Below are positions 49,652-57,677 of a DNA stretch of 64,000 nt, piece after piece. Position 1 is the stretch's first letter. Each line of letters opens with the position of its first letter. The position numbers and the translations under genes are program-made. Source of the stretch: Azospirillum sp. SYSU D00513 (lineage in GTDB: Bacteria; Pseudomonadota; Alphaproteobacteria; Azospirillales; Azospirillaceae). The DNA lies in NCBI RefSeq assembly GCF_017356015.1, contig NZ_JAFIQV010000008.1:1-64000 (forward strand), in the 5' to 3' direction. Under the pieces are notes generated by a model. That model worked only from the letters and a program-made list of their open reading frames with translations, was not told where the DNA came from and ran no database searches.

Positions 49652-51085
49652 TTAACCAAACCAGTTAAGGAACCGCACCAGACGGCGCGTGCGCGGCCCG
49701 AACAGCGTAGGGGCGTAGTAATCGCCGGCGGCGCGCTTTCCGGCCTCCGCCAGGGTCGGGTAGGGCAGCGTCAGCCCGGCGATGTCGCCGACACCCATGC
49801 CCTTCGACAGGGCAAGGCACCACAGCGCGATCTGTTCCCCGGCATGGGGGCCGGCGATTCCGGCACCCAGCAGGCGTCCTCGCGGCGTGGTGACCAGCTT
49901 CACAAGCCCTTCCGCCTCGCCGTCGGTCCGGGCCCGGTCGTTTCCGGCGAAGGGCGCCCGCAGCACCCGGATCCGCTCCCCATGCTCCACCCGCGCCTGC
50001 GCCTCGGTCAGCCCGACCTGCGCCAGTTCAGGCTCGCCGTAGGTAACGCGGGGCAGGGCCGCGTAATTGATCCTGGCCGGGAGCCGGAACAGCGCGTTGC
50101 GAAGCACGATCCCGGCCTGCTGGGCGGCGGCGTGGGTGAAGGCCGGCCCCCCGGTCACGTCGCCGACGGCGTAGACGCGCCGGTTGGCGGTGCGCATCCG
50201 GCGGTCCACGGCGATCCCCTGCTCCGTGACGGCGATGCCCGCCGTCTCCAGCCCCAGCCCGTCGAGGATGGGCCGCCGCCCGGTGGCGACGAGCAGGTCC
50301 GATCCTTCGATCCTGCGCCCGTCGTCGAGCGTCACGGCCACCGCGCCGCCTTCCATCGTCTCAGCCCGCGTGACACCGCGGCCTTCGAGCAGCGTCACGC
50401 CCTCCGCGATCAGGCGGCGGCGCAGGACCTCGACCAGTTCCGGGTCGTCGTTGGGGAGGATGCGGCTCCGCTGCACCAGCGTGACCCGGGCGCCGAGCCG
50501 CCGGTGCGCCTGCGCCATCTCCACCCCGACCGGGCCGCCGCCCAGCACGATGAGATGGTGGGGCGCGCGCGTCAGCCTGAACAGCGTCTCGTTCGTCAGG
50601 TAGGGAACGCCTTGCAGGCCTGGCACCGGCGGGATGAAGGGCCGCGAACCCGTCGCCACCACGAAGCGCCGCGCACGCACCGTGACGCCATCGGCCTCCA
50701 GCCGGTCCGGACCGGTGAATCGCGCCGACGCCCGGATCACCCGCACGCCGAGCCCCTCGAAACGCTCCTGGCTGTCGTGCGGGGCGATGGCGGCGATGCT
50801 GCCGCGCACATGGGCCATGGCCGCCCCGAAACCGACGGCGGGATCGGGGATGTCAGGCGCGGGTTGCGGCGCGCCGAAGCGGGCGGCACGGCGCGCGGCC
50901 TCGGCCGCCTTGGCGGCGGCGAGCAGGGCCTTCGACGGCACGCAGCCGCTGTTCAGGCACTCGCCGCCCATCCTCCCGCGCTCGATCAGCACCGTGTCGG
51001 CGCCCATCTGCGCGGCACCCGCCGCGACCGACAGGCCGCCGGAACCGGCGCCGATGACACAGAGGTCGCAGCGGATCTCCGTCAT
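49652..51085 (-). CDS. FAD-dependent disulfide oxidoreductase (mercuric reductase/Lpd-like)
   Basis: A 477-residue flavoprotein of the class I pyridine nucleotide-disulfide family. The FAD motif VIGAGSGGLSVAAGAAQMG and the redox cysteines GGECLNSGCVPSK are in the first 60 residues. The NAD site is IVLGGGPVGVEMAQ and the second FAD site is RVYAVGDVTGG. Near the C-terminus the usual HPTxxE catalytic histidine is replaced: PYPTLAE. The substrate is therefore not the standard lipoamide or mercury couple. Its ATG overlaps the stop of the TVP38-like gene (ATGA), showing translational coupling. Confidence 0.92.
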   Translation of the reverse strand: MTEIRCDLCVIGAGSGGLSVAAGAAQMGADTVLIERGRMGGECLNSGCVPSKALLAAAKAAEAARRAARFGAPQPAPDIPDPAVGFGAAMAHVRGSIAAIAPHDSQERFEGLGVRVIRASARFTGPDRLEADGVTVRARRFVVATGSRPFIPPVPGLQGVPYLTNETLFRLTRAPHHLIVLGGGPVGVEMAQAHRRLGARVTLVQRSRILPNDDPELVEVLRRRLIAEGVTLLEGRGVTRAETMEGGAVAVTLDDGRRIEGSDLLVATGRRPILDGLGLETAGIAVTEQGIAVDRRMRTANRRVYAVGDVTGGPAFTHAAAQQAGIVLRNALFRLPARINYAALPRVTYGEPELAQVGLTEAQARVEHGERIRVLRAPFAGNDRARTDGEAEGLVKLVTTPRGRLLGAGIAGPHAGEQIALWCLALSKGMGVGDIAGLTLPYPTLAEAGKRAAGDYYAPTLFGPRTRRLVRFLNWFG

Positions 51086-51816
51086 GGTCCGCCCCTCCGG
51101 CGGCGCCACCACCGGACCGCCACCGGCAGCAGCGCCAGCAGCGCCAGACCGAGCAGCGGCAGCAGGATCTCCGCCCGCAGCAGGAGCCCGCGCAGGTTCG
51201 GCGCCGTCCCGGCCTCCAGCACCGCGCCCAGCCCGTTGCCGACCGAGGCATAGACCAGGGTTGCCGGCACGATGCCGACCAGCGTGGCGAGCGCGAAGGC
51301 GCCCACGGGCATGCCGAGGACCGCCGGAACGAGATTGACCAGCCAGAAGGGCAGCAGCGGCGTCAGCCGCAGGACCAGCAGGTAGATGAAGGCGTTTTCC
51401 CGGAAGCCGGCCTCCAGCCGGGCGGCCCAGGGGCCGGCCCTGGCGCGCAGCGTGCCGCCCAGTGCCGTCCGCGCCACGAGAAAGAGCAGGGTCGCCCCTA
51501 GTGTCGCCCCCATCACGGCGAAGGCGGTGCCGGCGGCCGTTCCGAAGAGCAGGCCGCCCGCGAGCGTCAGCGCCATGCCGCAGGGAATCGAGAGAGCTAC
51601 GGCGAGCGCGTAGAGGCCGACATAGGCCAGGGCGGCCAGCGCGCCCCTCTCCCGGACGAAGCCTTCCAGTTCCGCGTGGTGGCGCGCGAGGCTCGTCAGC
51701 GAAAGCTGCTCGTGCAGTCCGAAGCCGAACGCGGCGGCCAGCCCGGCCACCAGCAGCCCGGCGGGCAGCAGCCGCCCCAGGCTCCAGGAGCGGGCGGGCG
51801 GGGCGGGTTCGGCCAT
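51082..51816 (-). CDS. TVP38/TMEM64-family membrane protein
   Basis: A 244-residue protein with about six membrane segments. The SNARE-associated core is GGLLFGTAAGTAFAVMGATL and FIYLLVLRLTPLLPFWLVN, the latter being the family's most conserved stretch. DedA/TVP38 proteins act in lipid scrambling or membrane homeostasis. It is translationally coupled to the disulfide reductase, an association also seen in cyanobacteria and other proteobacteria. It is divergent from hldE. Confidence 0.9.
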   Translation of the reverse strand: MAEPAPPARSWSLGRLLPAGLLVAGLAAAFGFGLHEQLSLTSLARHHAELEGFVRERGALAALAYVGLYALAVALSIPCGMALTLAGGLLFGTAAGTAFAVMGATLGATLLFLVARTALGGTLRARAGPWAARLEAGFRENAFIYLLVLRLTPLLPFWLVNLVPAVLGMPVGAFALATLVGIVPATLVYASVGNGLGAVLEAGTAPNLRGLLLRAEILLPLLGLALLALLPVAVRWWRRRRGGP

Positions 51817-52022
51817 CGGGCTCCTCAAGCAGGAATGAACGCGGGCGGGAATTTGGGCGGCGGATAGGAACCGTTCCGTGGAGCTAACGGCAAAGCCGCC
51901 CGACCGGCCATTCACCTTGCCGTGATGTGGAAATCGCCGCGGACGGGCCGGTCTCCGTTTGGTACGCCGCGATGCGCGTCTCCTCTGGAGTCCGCCTTTC
52001 GGGATTGGTAAGAGTGACGCCC

Positions 52023-53468
52023 ATGAGCGACCTATCCCGAATCATCGATTCCCTGCCGCGCGCCGCCGTGCTGTGCGTCGGCGACATCATGCTCGACCGG
52101 TTCGTCTACGGATCGGTCGACCGCGTCTCGCCCGAGGCGCCCATTCCGGTCCTGCGGATCGAGCGCGAGGTGGCCATGCTCGGCGGTGCCGGCAACGTGG
52201 CCTCGAACGTGATGGCGCTGGGGAGCGCCTGCCGTTTCGTGTCGGTTGTCGGCGACGACGCGGCCGGGGCGGAGGTGCGCCGGCTGGTCGCCGGGCAGAC
52301 CGGCGACGGGGAGGGGCTTCTCGTCGAGCCCGGCCGCCAGACCACCGTGAAGACGCGCTTCATCGGCGGGCGCCAGCAGCTCCTGCGCGCGGACTCCGAA
52401 ACGGCCGTGGCGATCCGCGGCGGCGAGGGGGTGCTCCGGGCCGCCCGGGCGGCGCTGGGCTCGGTGGGCGCGGTGGTGCTCTCCGATTATGGCAAGGGCG
52501 TCCTCACCGACGCGGTGGTGAGCGGGCTGATCGCCGAGGCGCGGGCCGCCGGCCTCCCGGTCGTGGTCGATCCCAAGGGCAGCGACTACCGCCGCTACCG
52601 TGGCGCCAGCGTCGTCACCCCGAACCGCAAGGAGCTGATGGAGGCCACCGGCCTTCCCGCCGACAGCGACGAGGAGGTGGCCGCCGCCGGCCGCCGGCTG
52701 ATCGAGACCTGCGGCATCGACGCGGTGGTCGCCACCCGTAGCGAGCGCGGCATGACCGTGGTCACGCGGGACGGCGCGGTCCACCTGCCGGCCGAGGCCC
52801 GCGAGGTGTTCGACGTGTCCGGGGCCGGCGACACGGTGGTGTCCGGCCTCGCCTCGGCCCTGGCGCTGGGCGAGCCGCTGGCCGACGCCGCCCGGCTCGC
52901 CAATCTCGCGGCGGGCATCGTCGTCGGCAAGGTGGGCACCGCCGTCGTGCGCGCGCATGAGCTGCGGGCCGCCCTGCACGAGCAGGAGTGGCGCCACGGC
53001 GAGAACAAGGTCGCCACGCTGGCCGGCGCCGTGGAATGCACGGAGCGCTGGCGCGCGCTCGGCAAGCGGGTGGGCTTCACCAACGGCTGTTTCGACCTGC
53101 TGCATCCCGGACACATCTCGCTGCTCACCCAGGCGCGTGCGGCCTGCGACATGCTGGTGGTCGGGCTGAACAGCGACGAATCGGTCAAGCGCCTGAAGGG
53201 CGAGACCCGGCCCGTGCAGAACGAAACCGCCCGCGCGACCGTGCTGGCTTCGCTCGCCTGCGTGGACCTCGTGGTGGTCTTCGGGGAGGACACGCCCGAG
53301 GCGCTGATCCGCGCCCTACGCCCCGACCTGCTGGTCAAGGGGGCGGACTACACGGTCGAGACGGTGGTCGGCGCCGATTTCGTGCAGGGCTACGGTGGAA
53401 AGGTCCTTCTGGCGGAGCTGGTGGCCGGTCAGAGCACCACCAACACCATCAAGCGGATGGCGCGGTAG
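52023..53468 (+). CDS. hldE: bifunctional heptose 7-phosphate kinase / heptose 1-phosphate adenylyltransferase
   Basis: Makes ADP-heptose for the LPS inner core. The 481-residue product has an N-terminal PfkB-type kinase (residues 1-320) with [11 protein letters not shown] and the catalytic [12 protein letters not shown]. The C-terminal cytidylyltransferase-like domain (from about 345) has [13 protein letters not shown], with the HxGH motif, and ETRPVQNE. The start at 52023 gives [15 protein letters not shown] strong hairpin follows the stop. Confidence 0.96.
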   Translation: MSDLSRIIDSLPRAAVLCVGDIMLDRFVYGSVDRVSPEAPIPVLRIEREVAMLGGAGNVASNVMALGSACRFVSVVGDDAAGAEVRRLVAGQTGDGEGLLVEPGRQTTVKTRFIGGRQQLLRADSETAVAIRGGEGVLRAARAALGSVGAVVLSDYGKGVLTDAVVSGLIAEARAAGLPVVVDPKGSDYRRYRGASVVTPNRKELMEATGLPADSDEEVAAAGRRLIETCGIDAVVATRSERGMTVVTRDGAVHLPAEAREVFDVSGAGDTVVSGLASALALGEPLADAARLANLAAGIVVGKVGTAVVRAHELRAALHEQEWRHGENKVATLAGAVECTERWRALGKRVGFTNGCFDLLHPGHISLLTQARAACDMLVVGLNSDESVKRLKGETRPVQNETARATVLASLACVDLVVVFGEDTPEALIRALRPDLLVKGADYTVETVVGADFVQGYGGKVLLAELVAGQSTTNTIKRMAR

Positions 53469-53477
53469 GAAAAAGGG

Positions 53478-53513
53478 GAAGGGCCGCGACTCCGTCGGTG
53501 GAGCCGCGGCCCT
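53478..53513. terminator. bidirectional terminator after hldE
   Basis: AAGGGCCGCG and CGCGGCCCTT form a 10-bp stem with a 16-base loop between the convergent hldE and entericidin genes. T-runs are weak, but the position and stability fit a terminator for both. Confidence 0.6.
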
Positions 53514-53561
53514 TCGATCTCCTGGAGGAGCGTGCGCGGAGCCGCGCCGCCCCCGGCGTCC

Positions 53562-53720
53562 TTACATCTTGCGCTGGACGTCGTTGGCGGTGCCCTCGAT
53601 GGCGCGGCCGCCGGACTGGACGTCCTGGCCGACGCCCTCGAAGGTGTTGCAGGCCGCGAGCGAGCCGGCAATCACGGTGCCGAGCAGGGCGAGCTTGAAG
53701 AAGTTGGCGAGGCTGCGCAT
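53562..53720 (-). CDS. entericidin-type small lipoprotein
   Basis: A 52-residue lipoprotein (MRSLANFFKLALLGTVIAGS...). The signal ends in the lipobox SLAAC, and the mature part is short, with NTFEGVGQDVQSGG and a terminal region that match entericidin A/B proteins. In E. coli these are stress-induced membrane lipoproteins, EcnB being bacteriolytic. No tandem partner is visible. An ECF-like promoter with an inverted repeat lies upstream. Confidence 0.88.
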   Translation of the reverse strand: MRSLANFFKLALLGTVIAGSLAACNTFEGVGQDVQSGGRAIEGTANDVQRKM

Positions 53721-53756
53721 ACTGTGTCTCCGGCATTGCGATGCGAATGCCTAAAG

Positions 53757-53782
53757 AACGCGGAAACTGCCCGGTAGTTTCC
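53757..53782 (-). promoter_or_regulatory. ECF-like stress promoter upstream of the entericidin gene
   Basis: On the minus strand GGAAA (53778-53782) is separated by 17 bases from CGTT (53757-53760), close to EcfG-type GGAAC-N16/17-CGTT. The same region holds a perfect inverted repeat GGAAACT/AGTTTCC (53762-53782) that could be an operator. Confidence 0.4.
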
Positions 53783-54042
53783 TCGGACCCTCCGGGGTCA
53801 GGCGGGGTAGCCCGCCCTGAAAGCGCGCCTGGCGGGGGCCAAAGCGCCCGTAACCGGCGCATTCCGCATAAAAAAGCCGCTTTCCCGTCGTTTCCCCGTT
53901 GCGGGTGTAGACGGAAAGGCTTAGCGTGCCCATCTTATCTGAGGGTGGCGGTTCGGCCGGCCGCATCCAGACACATGCCGGTCCGACGGCTGGGGGCTTC
54001 CGTCCGCCCCAAGGCACTCGGCACTATTTTGAGGGAACTGAC
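53783..54042 (+). other. leader region of infC
   Basis: A 260-bp stretch without a separate gene. It contains a GTG at 53926 in frame with infC, with GGAAAGG nearby. The 39 codons from there to the ATA read like non-coding sequence (glycine-, threonine- and arginine-rich). No clear promoter was identified. Confidence 0.4.
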
Positions 54043-54579
54043 ATAGCTAAGCTTTACGACCAGGAAGCCCCGTCCCGCGAAGGGCCGCGGCTCAACCGGG
54101 AAATCACGGCTCGCTCGGTGCGCCTGATCAACGCCAACGGCGACATGGTGGGCGTGGTCTCCCTGCGTGATGCCTTCGAGGCCGCCATGGAAGCGGATCT
54201 CGACCTCGTGGAGATCGTGCCCCAGGCCGATCCGCCCGTCTGCAAGATCCTCGACTACGGCAAGTTCCGGTTCGAGGAGCAGAAGAAGGCGAACGAGGCG
54301 CGCAAGAAGCAGAAGGTCATCGAGATCAAGGAGATCAAGCTCCGCCCCGGCATCGACGACAACGACTACGACGTCAAGATGCGGGCCGCGCAGCGTTTCC
54401 TTGAGGAAGGCGACAAGGTCAAGGTGACCATGCGCTTCCGTGGCCGCGAGATGGCCCACCAGGACATCGGCATGAAGGTGCTGGTCCGGGTGCGCGACCA
54501 GCTCGAGAGCAAGGCGAAGGTCGAGCAGATGCCGAAGCTCGAAGGCCGGCAGATGATCATGGTGCTGGCGCCGCGCTGA
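54043..54579 (+). CDS. infC: translation initiation factor IF-3
   Basis: Prevents premature 30S-50S joining and monitors start codons. The protein has the N-domain ([14 protein letters not shown] to [20 protein letters not shown]), a lysine-rich linker and the C-domain ([10 protein letters not shown] to [11 protein letters not shown]). Beginning at ATA 54043 gives 178 residues, the normal length, with a GAGGG ribosome site seven bases upstream. infC genes often use rare start codons for autoregulation. The alternative is GTG at 53926 (217 residues). rpmI and rplT do not follow, unlike the usual cluster; a terminator comes instead. Confidence 0.93.
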   Translation: MAKLYDQEAPSREGPRLNREITARSVRLINANGDMVGVVSLRDAFEAAMEADLDLVEIVPQADPPVCKILDYGKFRFEEQKKANEARKKQKVIEIKEIKLRPGIDDNDYDVKMRAAQRFLEEGDKVKVTMRFRGREMAHQDIGMKVLVRVRDQLESKAKVEQMPKLEGRQMIMVLAPR

Positions 54580-54611
54580 CGGCCGCCAACCGGCCAAGCC
54601 GTCTGGATGCA

Positions 54612-54643
54612 AAAAGGCCGCGGGGGCAACTCCGCGGCCTTTT
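54612..54643. terminator. bidirectional terminator after infC
   Basis: AAAAGGCCGCGG and CCGCGGCCTTTT form a 12-bp stem with an 8-base loop, ending in a T-run. It begins 33 bases after the infC stop and closes the infC transcript. Confidence 0.9.
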
Positions 54644-54798
54644 GCTGTTCGCCGCCGACCGTGCGGCGGCAATCCTTGCCGATCGCCAGGAAGTTTCTGC
54701 CGGGCGGCGCGGAAAAAATTGCCGGGCTTGCGCGTGTGGAGCGTGGGCTTCCGGCAGGCTGCAGGGAAGCAACCCCTAAGAAAAACAAGCGCTTAGCC

Positions 54799-54881
54799 GT
54801 TATCCCCGCAAAAGCGGGGATCCAGGGCTCCCTGATTCGGATCTGTTGCAAGATTTGCATCCCCGCTTCCGTGGGGATGAC
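54799..54881. repeat. palindromic intergenic repeat, copy 4
   Basis: An 83-bp copy. The left arm begins GTTATCCCCGCAAAAGCGGG and the right arm ends CGTGGGGATGAC; both arms carry point changes, and the loop has diverged. It is the most degenerate copy. Flanks AAACAAGCGCTTAGCC and GGGAAGTCGTTTGG are loosely complementary, hinting at a slightly longer ancestral element. Confidence 0.8.
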
Positions 54882-55004
54882 GGGAAGTCGTTTGGTTCCA
54901 ATGGCTTACGGCCCGGTGGAAACACGTCCATCCGCCCGCTCCCTTCCCCTGGCGTGCGGCTTGCACCGCGGCCGCACTGGAAACGCGCCAGCGGACCTTG
55001 CGCC

Positions 55005-55415
55005 ATGTCGATGCTGCCCACCACCGATGCCGCCGCGCAATTGCGCGTCCGGGCCGAAGAGGCCCTGGAGCGCAAGGGTGGTGCGTCGCGCCGGGCCGGC
55101 GAGCTGGCCGGTCATTTCTCCGCGATGCTGGAGGCCCTGAACGGCGTGGATGCCGGCGCCTCCGCCTCCGTGGCCGCCACCTCGGGGAACGACGCGGCGG
55201 CGGCCCCAGCGGTCCTGCCGCGCCTCGGCGTTGGCGCGGTGAGCGTCTTCGCGCAGAGCGGTGGTGACGCCGCCGGCGCGGAGACGCCGGATGCCCCGGC
55301 GCCCGACTCCGGCGATGCCCAGGCCGTGGTGGACAGCGCGCTCGGGGCCGGCAACCCGGCCGACTTCCGTTGGCTGACGACCCTGATCGTCCAGTCGGGC
55401 GCGCAGCCGGGCTGA
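55005..55415 (+). CDS. hypothetical alanine-rich protein (136 aa)
   Basis: A frame from ATG 55005 encodes a 136-residue alanine-, glycine- and aspartate-rich protein (MSMLPTTDAAAQLRVRAEEAL...). A basic helical start (RAEEALERKGGASRRAGELAG) is followed by low-complexity sequence, then FRWLTTLIVQSG at the end. No ribosome site is clear and no family is recognised. The codon pattern is GC3-rich, as in real genes here. Confidence 0.4.
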   Translation: MSMLPTTDAAAQLRVRAEEALERKGGASRRAGELAGHFSAMLEALNGVDAGASASVAATSGNDAAAAPAVLPRLGVGAVSVFAQSGGDAAGAETPDAPAPDSGDAQAVVDSALGAGNPADFRWLTTLIVQSGAQPG

Positions 55416-55481
55416 CGCCCTGTCCCGGCGCTCCGTCGGGGACCAGCTGCGCCCGCCGCCGGCTTATACGATTTTCATGAA

Positions 55482-55502
55482 GTCCTGACCTGTGGTCAGG
55501 AC
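55482..55502. promoter_or_regulatory. perfect 9-bp hairpin
   Basis: GTCCTGACC-TGT-GGTCAGGAC, with a three-base loop, lies between the hypothetical gene and the convergent phosphatase gene. It has no T-run. It could stop transcription weakly or be an operator. Confidence 0.3.
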
Positions 55503-55543
55503 CTCCGCGCCATGGGGCACGGGGCCGCAGCCGCGGCCCTATA

Positions 55544-55576
55544 CCGGGTTCGGAGGCCGGAATTTTCCGAACCCGG
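55544..55576. terminator. 11-bp hairpin at the end of the phosphatase gene
   Basis: CCGGGTTCGGA and TCCGAACCCGG form a perfect 11-bp stem with an 11-base loop, just beyond the phosphatase stop codon. No T-run follows on the minus strand, so intrinsic termination is uncertain. Confidence 0.35.
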
Positions 55577-55578
55577 TG

Positions 55579-56355
55579 TTACACCGTGCAGAGAAAGCGG
55601 CGGTCCGTGCCTTCGAGCACCAGGGCGGTGAGGCGGTTGGTCGCGTAGGCGCCGGTGTCGATGCCGATGCGGTTGGGCTGGATGTCCGGCTTCATGCTGA
55701 TGGTGTGGCCGTGCACCACCACCTTGCCGTGATTCGCGTTGGAGTTCAGGAACTCGTCGCGGATCCAGAGCATGTCCTGGCGTTCCTGGCGCTCCAGCGG
55801 CATGCCGGGCCGGATGCCCGCATGGACGAAATGATAGTCGCCGATGGAAAGGCTCGTCCGCAGCCCCTTCAGGAAGGACCTGTGATGGGCCGGCATGGCG
55901 GCCAGGAGGAGACGGCGGGCCTCGCCGACTTCCTCGGGCTGCGCGTCCTCCGCCGGCGGGCGGACGCCATAGCTGGCGAGCGTCGCCAGGCCGCCGTAGC
56001 GCAGCCAGTTCGGCCCGTTGGGCGCCTCGTTCATGAAGTCCAGCATCGCTTCCTCATGGTTGCCCATGAGGTGAATGGCTCCAAAGCCGGCCGGCGGCGG
56101 GCCGGCCAGACGGTCGATCACGGCGCGGGAGTTCGGGCCGCGGTCCACATAGTCGCCCAGGAAGACGAGGTGCTTCACCTGATCGCGCGCCGAGGCGGCG
56201 TCATGCTGGATCTGGTTCAGCAGCTGGTCCAGCAGGTCGAGTCGCCCGTGGATGTCGCCGATCGCATAGACGCGCAAGCCCCGCGGCACGGCGGCCGTGG
56301 CCGGCTCCGGTCTCAGTCTGCGCGCAAGCCCGAAAACCACAACTCCTCCTGACAT
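55579..56355 (-). CDS. PPP-family serine/threonine phosphatase
   Basis: A 258-residue metallophosphatase with the full motif set: GDIHGRLDLL, GDYVDRGPNS, GNHEEAML, HFVHAGIRPG and VVVHGHT. It resembles bacterial PrpA/ApaH-like protein phosphatases. Substrates may be phosphoproteins or dinucleoside polyphosphates. The start is uncertain: ATG at 56355, or GTG at 56340, which has AGGAGG four bases upstream (inside the first codons of the longer form). Signal peptides are absent. Confidence 0.92.
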   Translation of the reverse strand: MSGGVVVFGLARRLRPEPATAAVPRGLRVYAIGDIHGRLDLLDQLLNQIQHDAASARDQVKHLVFLGDYVDRGPNSRAVIDRLAGPPPAGFGAIHLMGNHEEAMLDFMNEAPNGPNWLRYGGLATLASYGVRPPAEDAQPEEVGEARRLLLAAMPAHHRSFLKGLRTSLSIGDYHFVHAGIRPGMPLERQERQDMLWIRDEFLNSNANHGKVVVHGHTISMKPDIQPNRIGIDTGAYATNRLTALVLEGTDRRFLCTV

Positions 56356-56529
56356 TCATGAAAGCCGGAAAACCCGCGGCGGCACATGCTGCACCGCACG
56401 GGCACCAGCGCCGCGACCATTGGTTTGCGGTTACCAGTTTATGTCAAACGCACAGAGCGTTTAATACGGAAAAGGGAAAATTTCCCGATATTCGGGGCAT
56501 CCCCGCCGCCCTATTCGGGAGAGGAGCGG

Positions 56530-57558
56530 CTATTTCCGTTCCCAGACCGAGGATTCCATGAAGCGGTTCGCCAGGAATCGGTAGGTGGTCTTCTGGAGCT
56601 GCTCGAGCTGCTGCGACCGCTCGATGGGCACGCCTTCCCAGGCCTGCAGCAGTTCCTCCCATTCCAGCAGGCGGGCCCGCAGCTCGTCGCGGATCTTGCG
56701 GATGAACTGCACGGTCGAATCGAAGGATTTCAGCGCGCCGAAGATCTCGCCGGTCTGGGCGTCGGCCTGTTCGAAGATCGCGTCGTATTCCTTCAGCGGC
56801 TTGCGGATCAGCCCCTGCATGCGCGCGATCTCGGAGCAGAAGTTCCGGTCGGTGCGGTAGATCTGCGTGGCCTTGTTGAGATTGGCGCTGATGGTCTGAA
56901 TCGCCTTGAAGCGTTCGCGCAGTGCCTCGATGTAGGACAGCTCCTGCGTCAGGTCGTCGATGCGGTCGGTCAGGTACTGTTCGGAGTCGCCCTGGATGCC
57001 GAGCTTCGCGCCGAGTTCGGCGAAGGCATTCTTCAGGCGGGTCTTGGTCTGCGGGTCCTCGACGACCTGCTCCAGCTCCTCCATGTCGACGACGATCATC
57101 TCGCTGCCGGTGATCCAGGAGACGAGCTGGACCGTCAGGCGCCCTTTGGCGATGGCCCGGTGCCGGTCCTCCACCGACCAGGAGGCGCGGCCGTCCAGCA
57201 GCTCGCCGGGGATCTGCTCGCCTGGGCGGATCTGCTTCACGAAGGCAAGTCCCTTGGCGACGATGCCCAGGAGCTTGACGTCGTGGCCGTCCTCCGGGAT
57301 GTCGAAGGACTCCCGCAGGGTCTTGAAGGGCAGGGAGGCCCTGAGGTCGCCCAGGATGATGTGCAGCACCGGCTGCTTGGTGGCCTCGTCGGTGTGGAAA
57401 TGAGCGCCCGGAAGGCTGAAGACGCGGTGCTGGAAATCGAAATGCGTGTCGCGCATCGGCGCGGCGGGCGCCGCCGGTGCCGCGCTGCCGGCGTCGTCCG
57501 GCGCCTGCCCGTCGGCCTGCGGGGTGGGGATCGTGTCGCTGCTGGGCGTGTCGCTCAT
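56530..57558 (-). CDS. uncharacterised 342-residue protein with coiled-coil region
   Basis: A soluble protein of three parts: a disordered N-terminus (residues 1-38, proline- and alanine-rich), a globular part (about 40-170) with FDFQHRVFSLPGAHFHTDEA and HIILGDLRASLPFKTLRESF, and a long helical part (about 165-342) with heptad-like repeats such as FAELGAKLGIQGDSEQYLTD. No membrane segment or catalytic motif is recognised. The length and clear codon bias suggest a real, conserved protein, but no family can be named. It stands alone, with about 120-170 bp of intergenic sequence on each side. Confidence 0.75.
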   Translation of the reverse strand: MSDTPSSDTIPTPQADGQAPDDAGSAAPAAPAAPMRDTHFDFQHRVFSLPGAHFHTDEATKQPVLHIILGDLRASLPFKTLRESFDIPEDGHDVKLLGIVAKGLAFVKQIRPGEQIPGELLDGRASWSVEDRHRAIAKGRLTVQLVSWITGSEMIVVDMEELEQVVEDPQTKTRLKNAFAELGAKLGIQGDSEQYLTDRIDDLTQELSYIEALRERFKAIQTISANLNKATQIYRTDRNFCSEIARMQGLIRKPLKEYDAIFEQADAQTGEIFGALKSFDSTVQFIRKIRDELRARLLEWEELLQAWEGVPIERSQQLEQLQKTTYRFLANRFMESSVWERK

Positions 57559-57677
57559 CGGGGGGCCGGCCGCTTCTGCAAATGTCTGGTTTCCGGTCCG
57601 GTGCCGCCCGTGCGCAACCCTGTTGCGCCGCCGGCTGTCCGTCCGCCCCGTTTGTTGCCCGGAGCGGCAACTGCAAA

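Larger units (their letters stand above)
54580..55004. other. 425-bp gap: infC terminator and repeat copy 4
   Basis: Contains the infC terminator and the palindromic repeat copy 4. A short run from 54846 is open in frame with the next gene but is made of repeat-arm sequence. No separate gene is seen. Confidence 0.5.

Noticed and set aside
49643..49668. Second CtrA-like site (TTAA-N9-TTAA)
   Set aside because: The spacer is nine bases instead of seven, and the site lies at the 3' end of the disulfide reductase gene, not before a gene.
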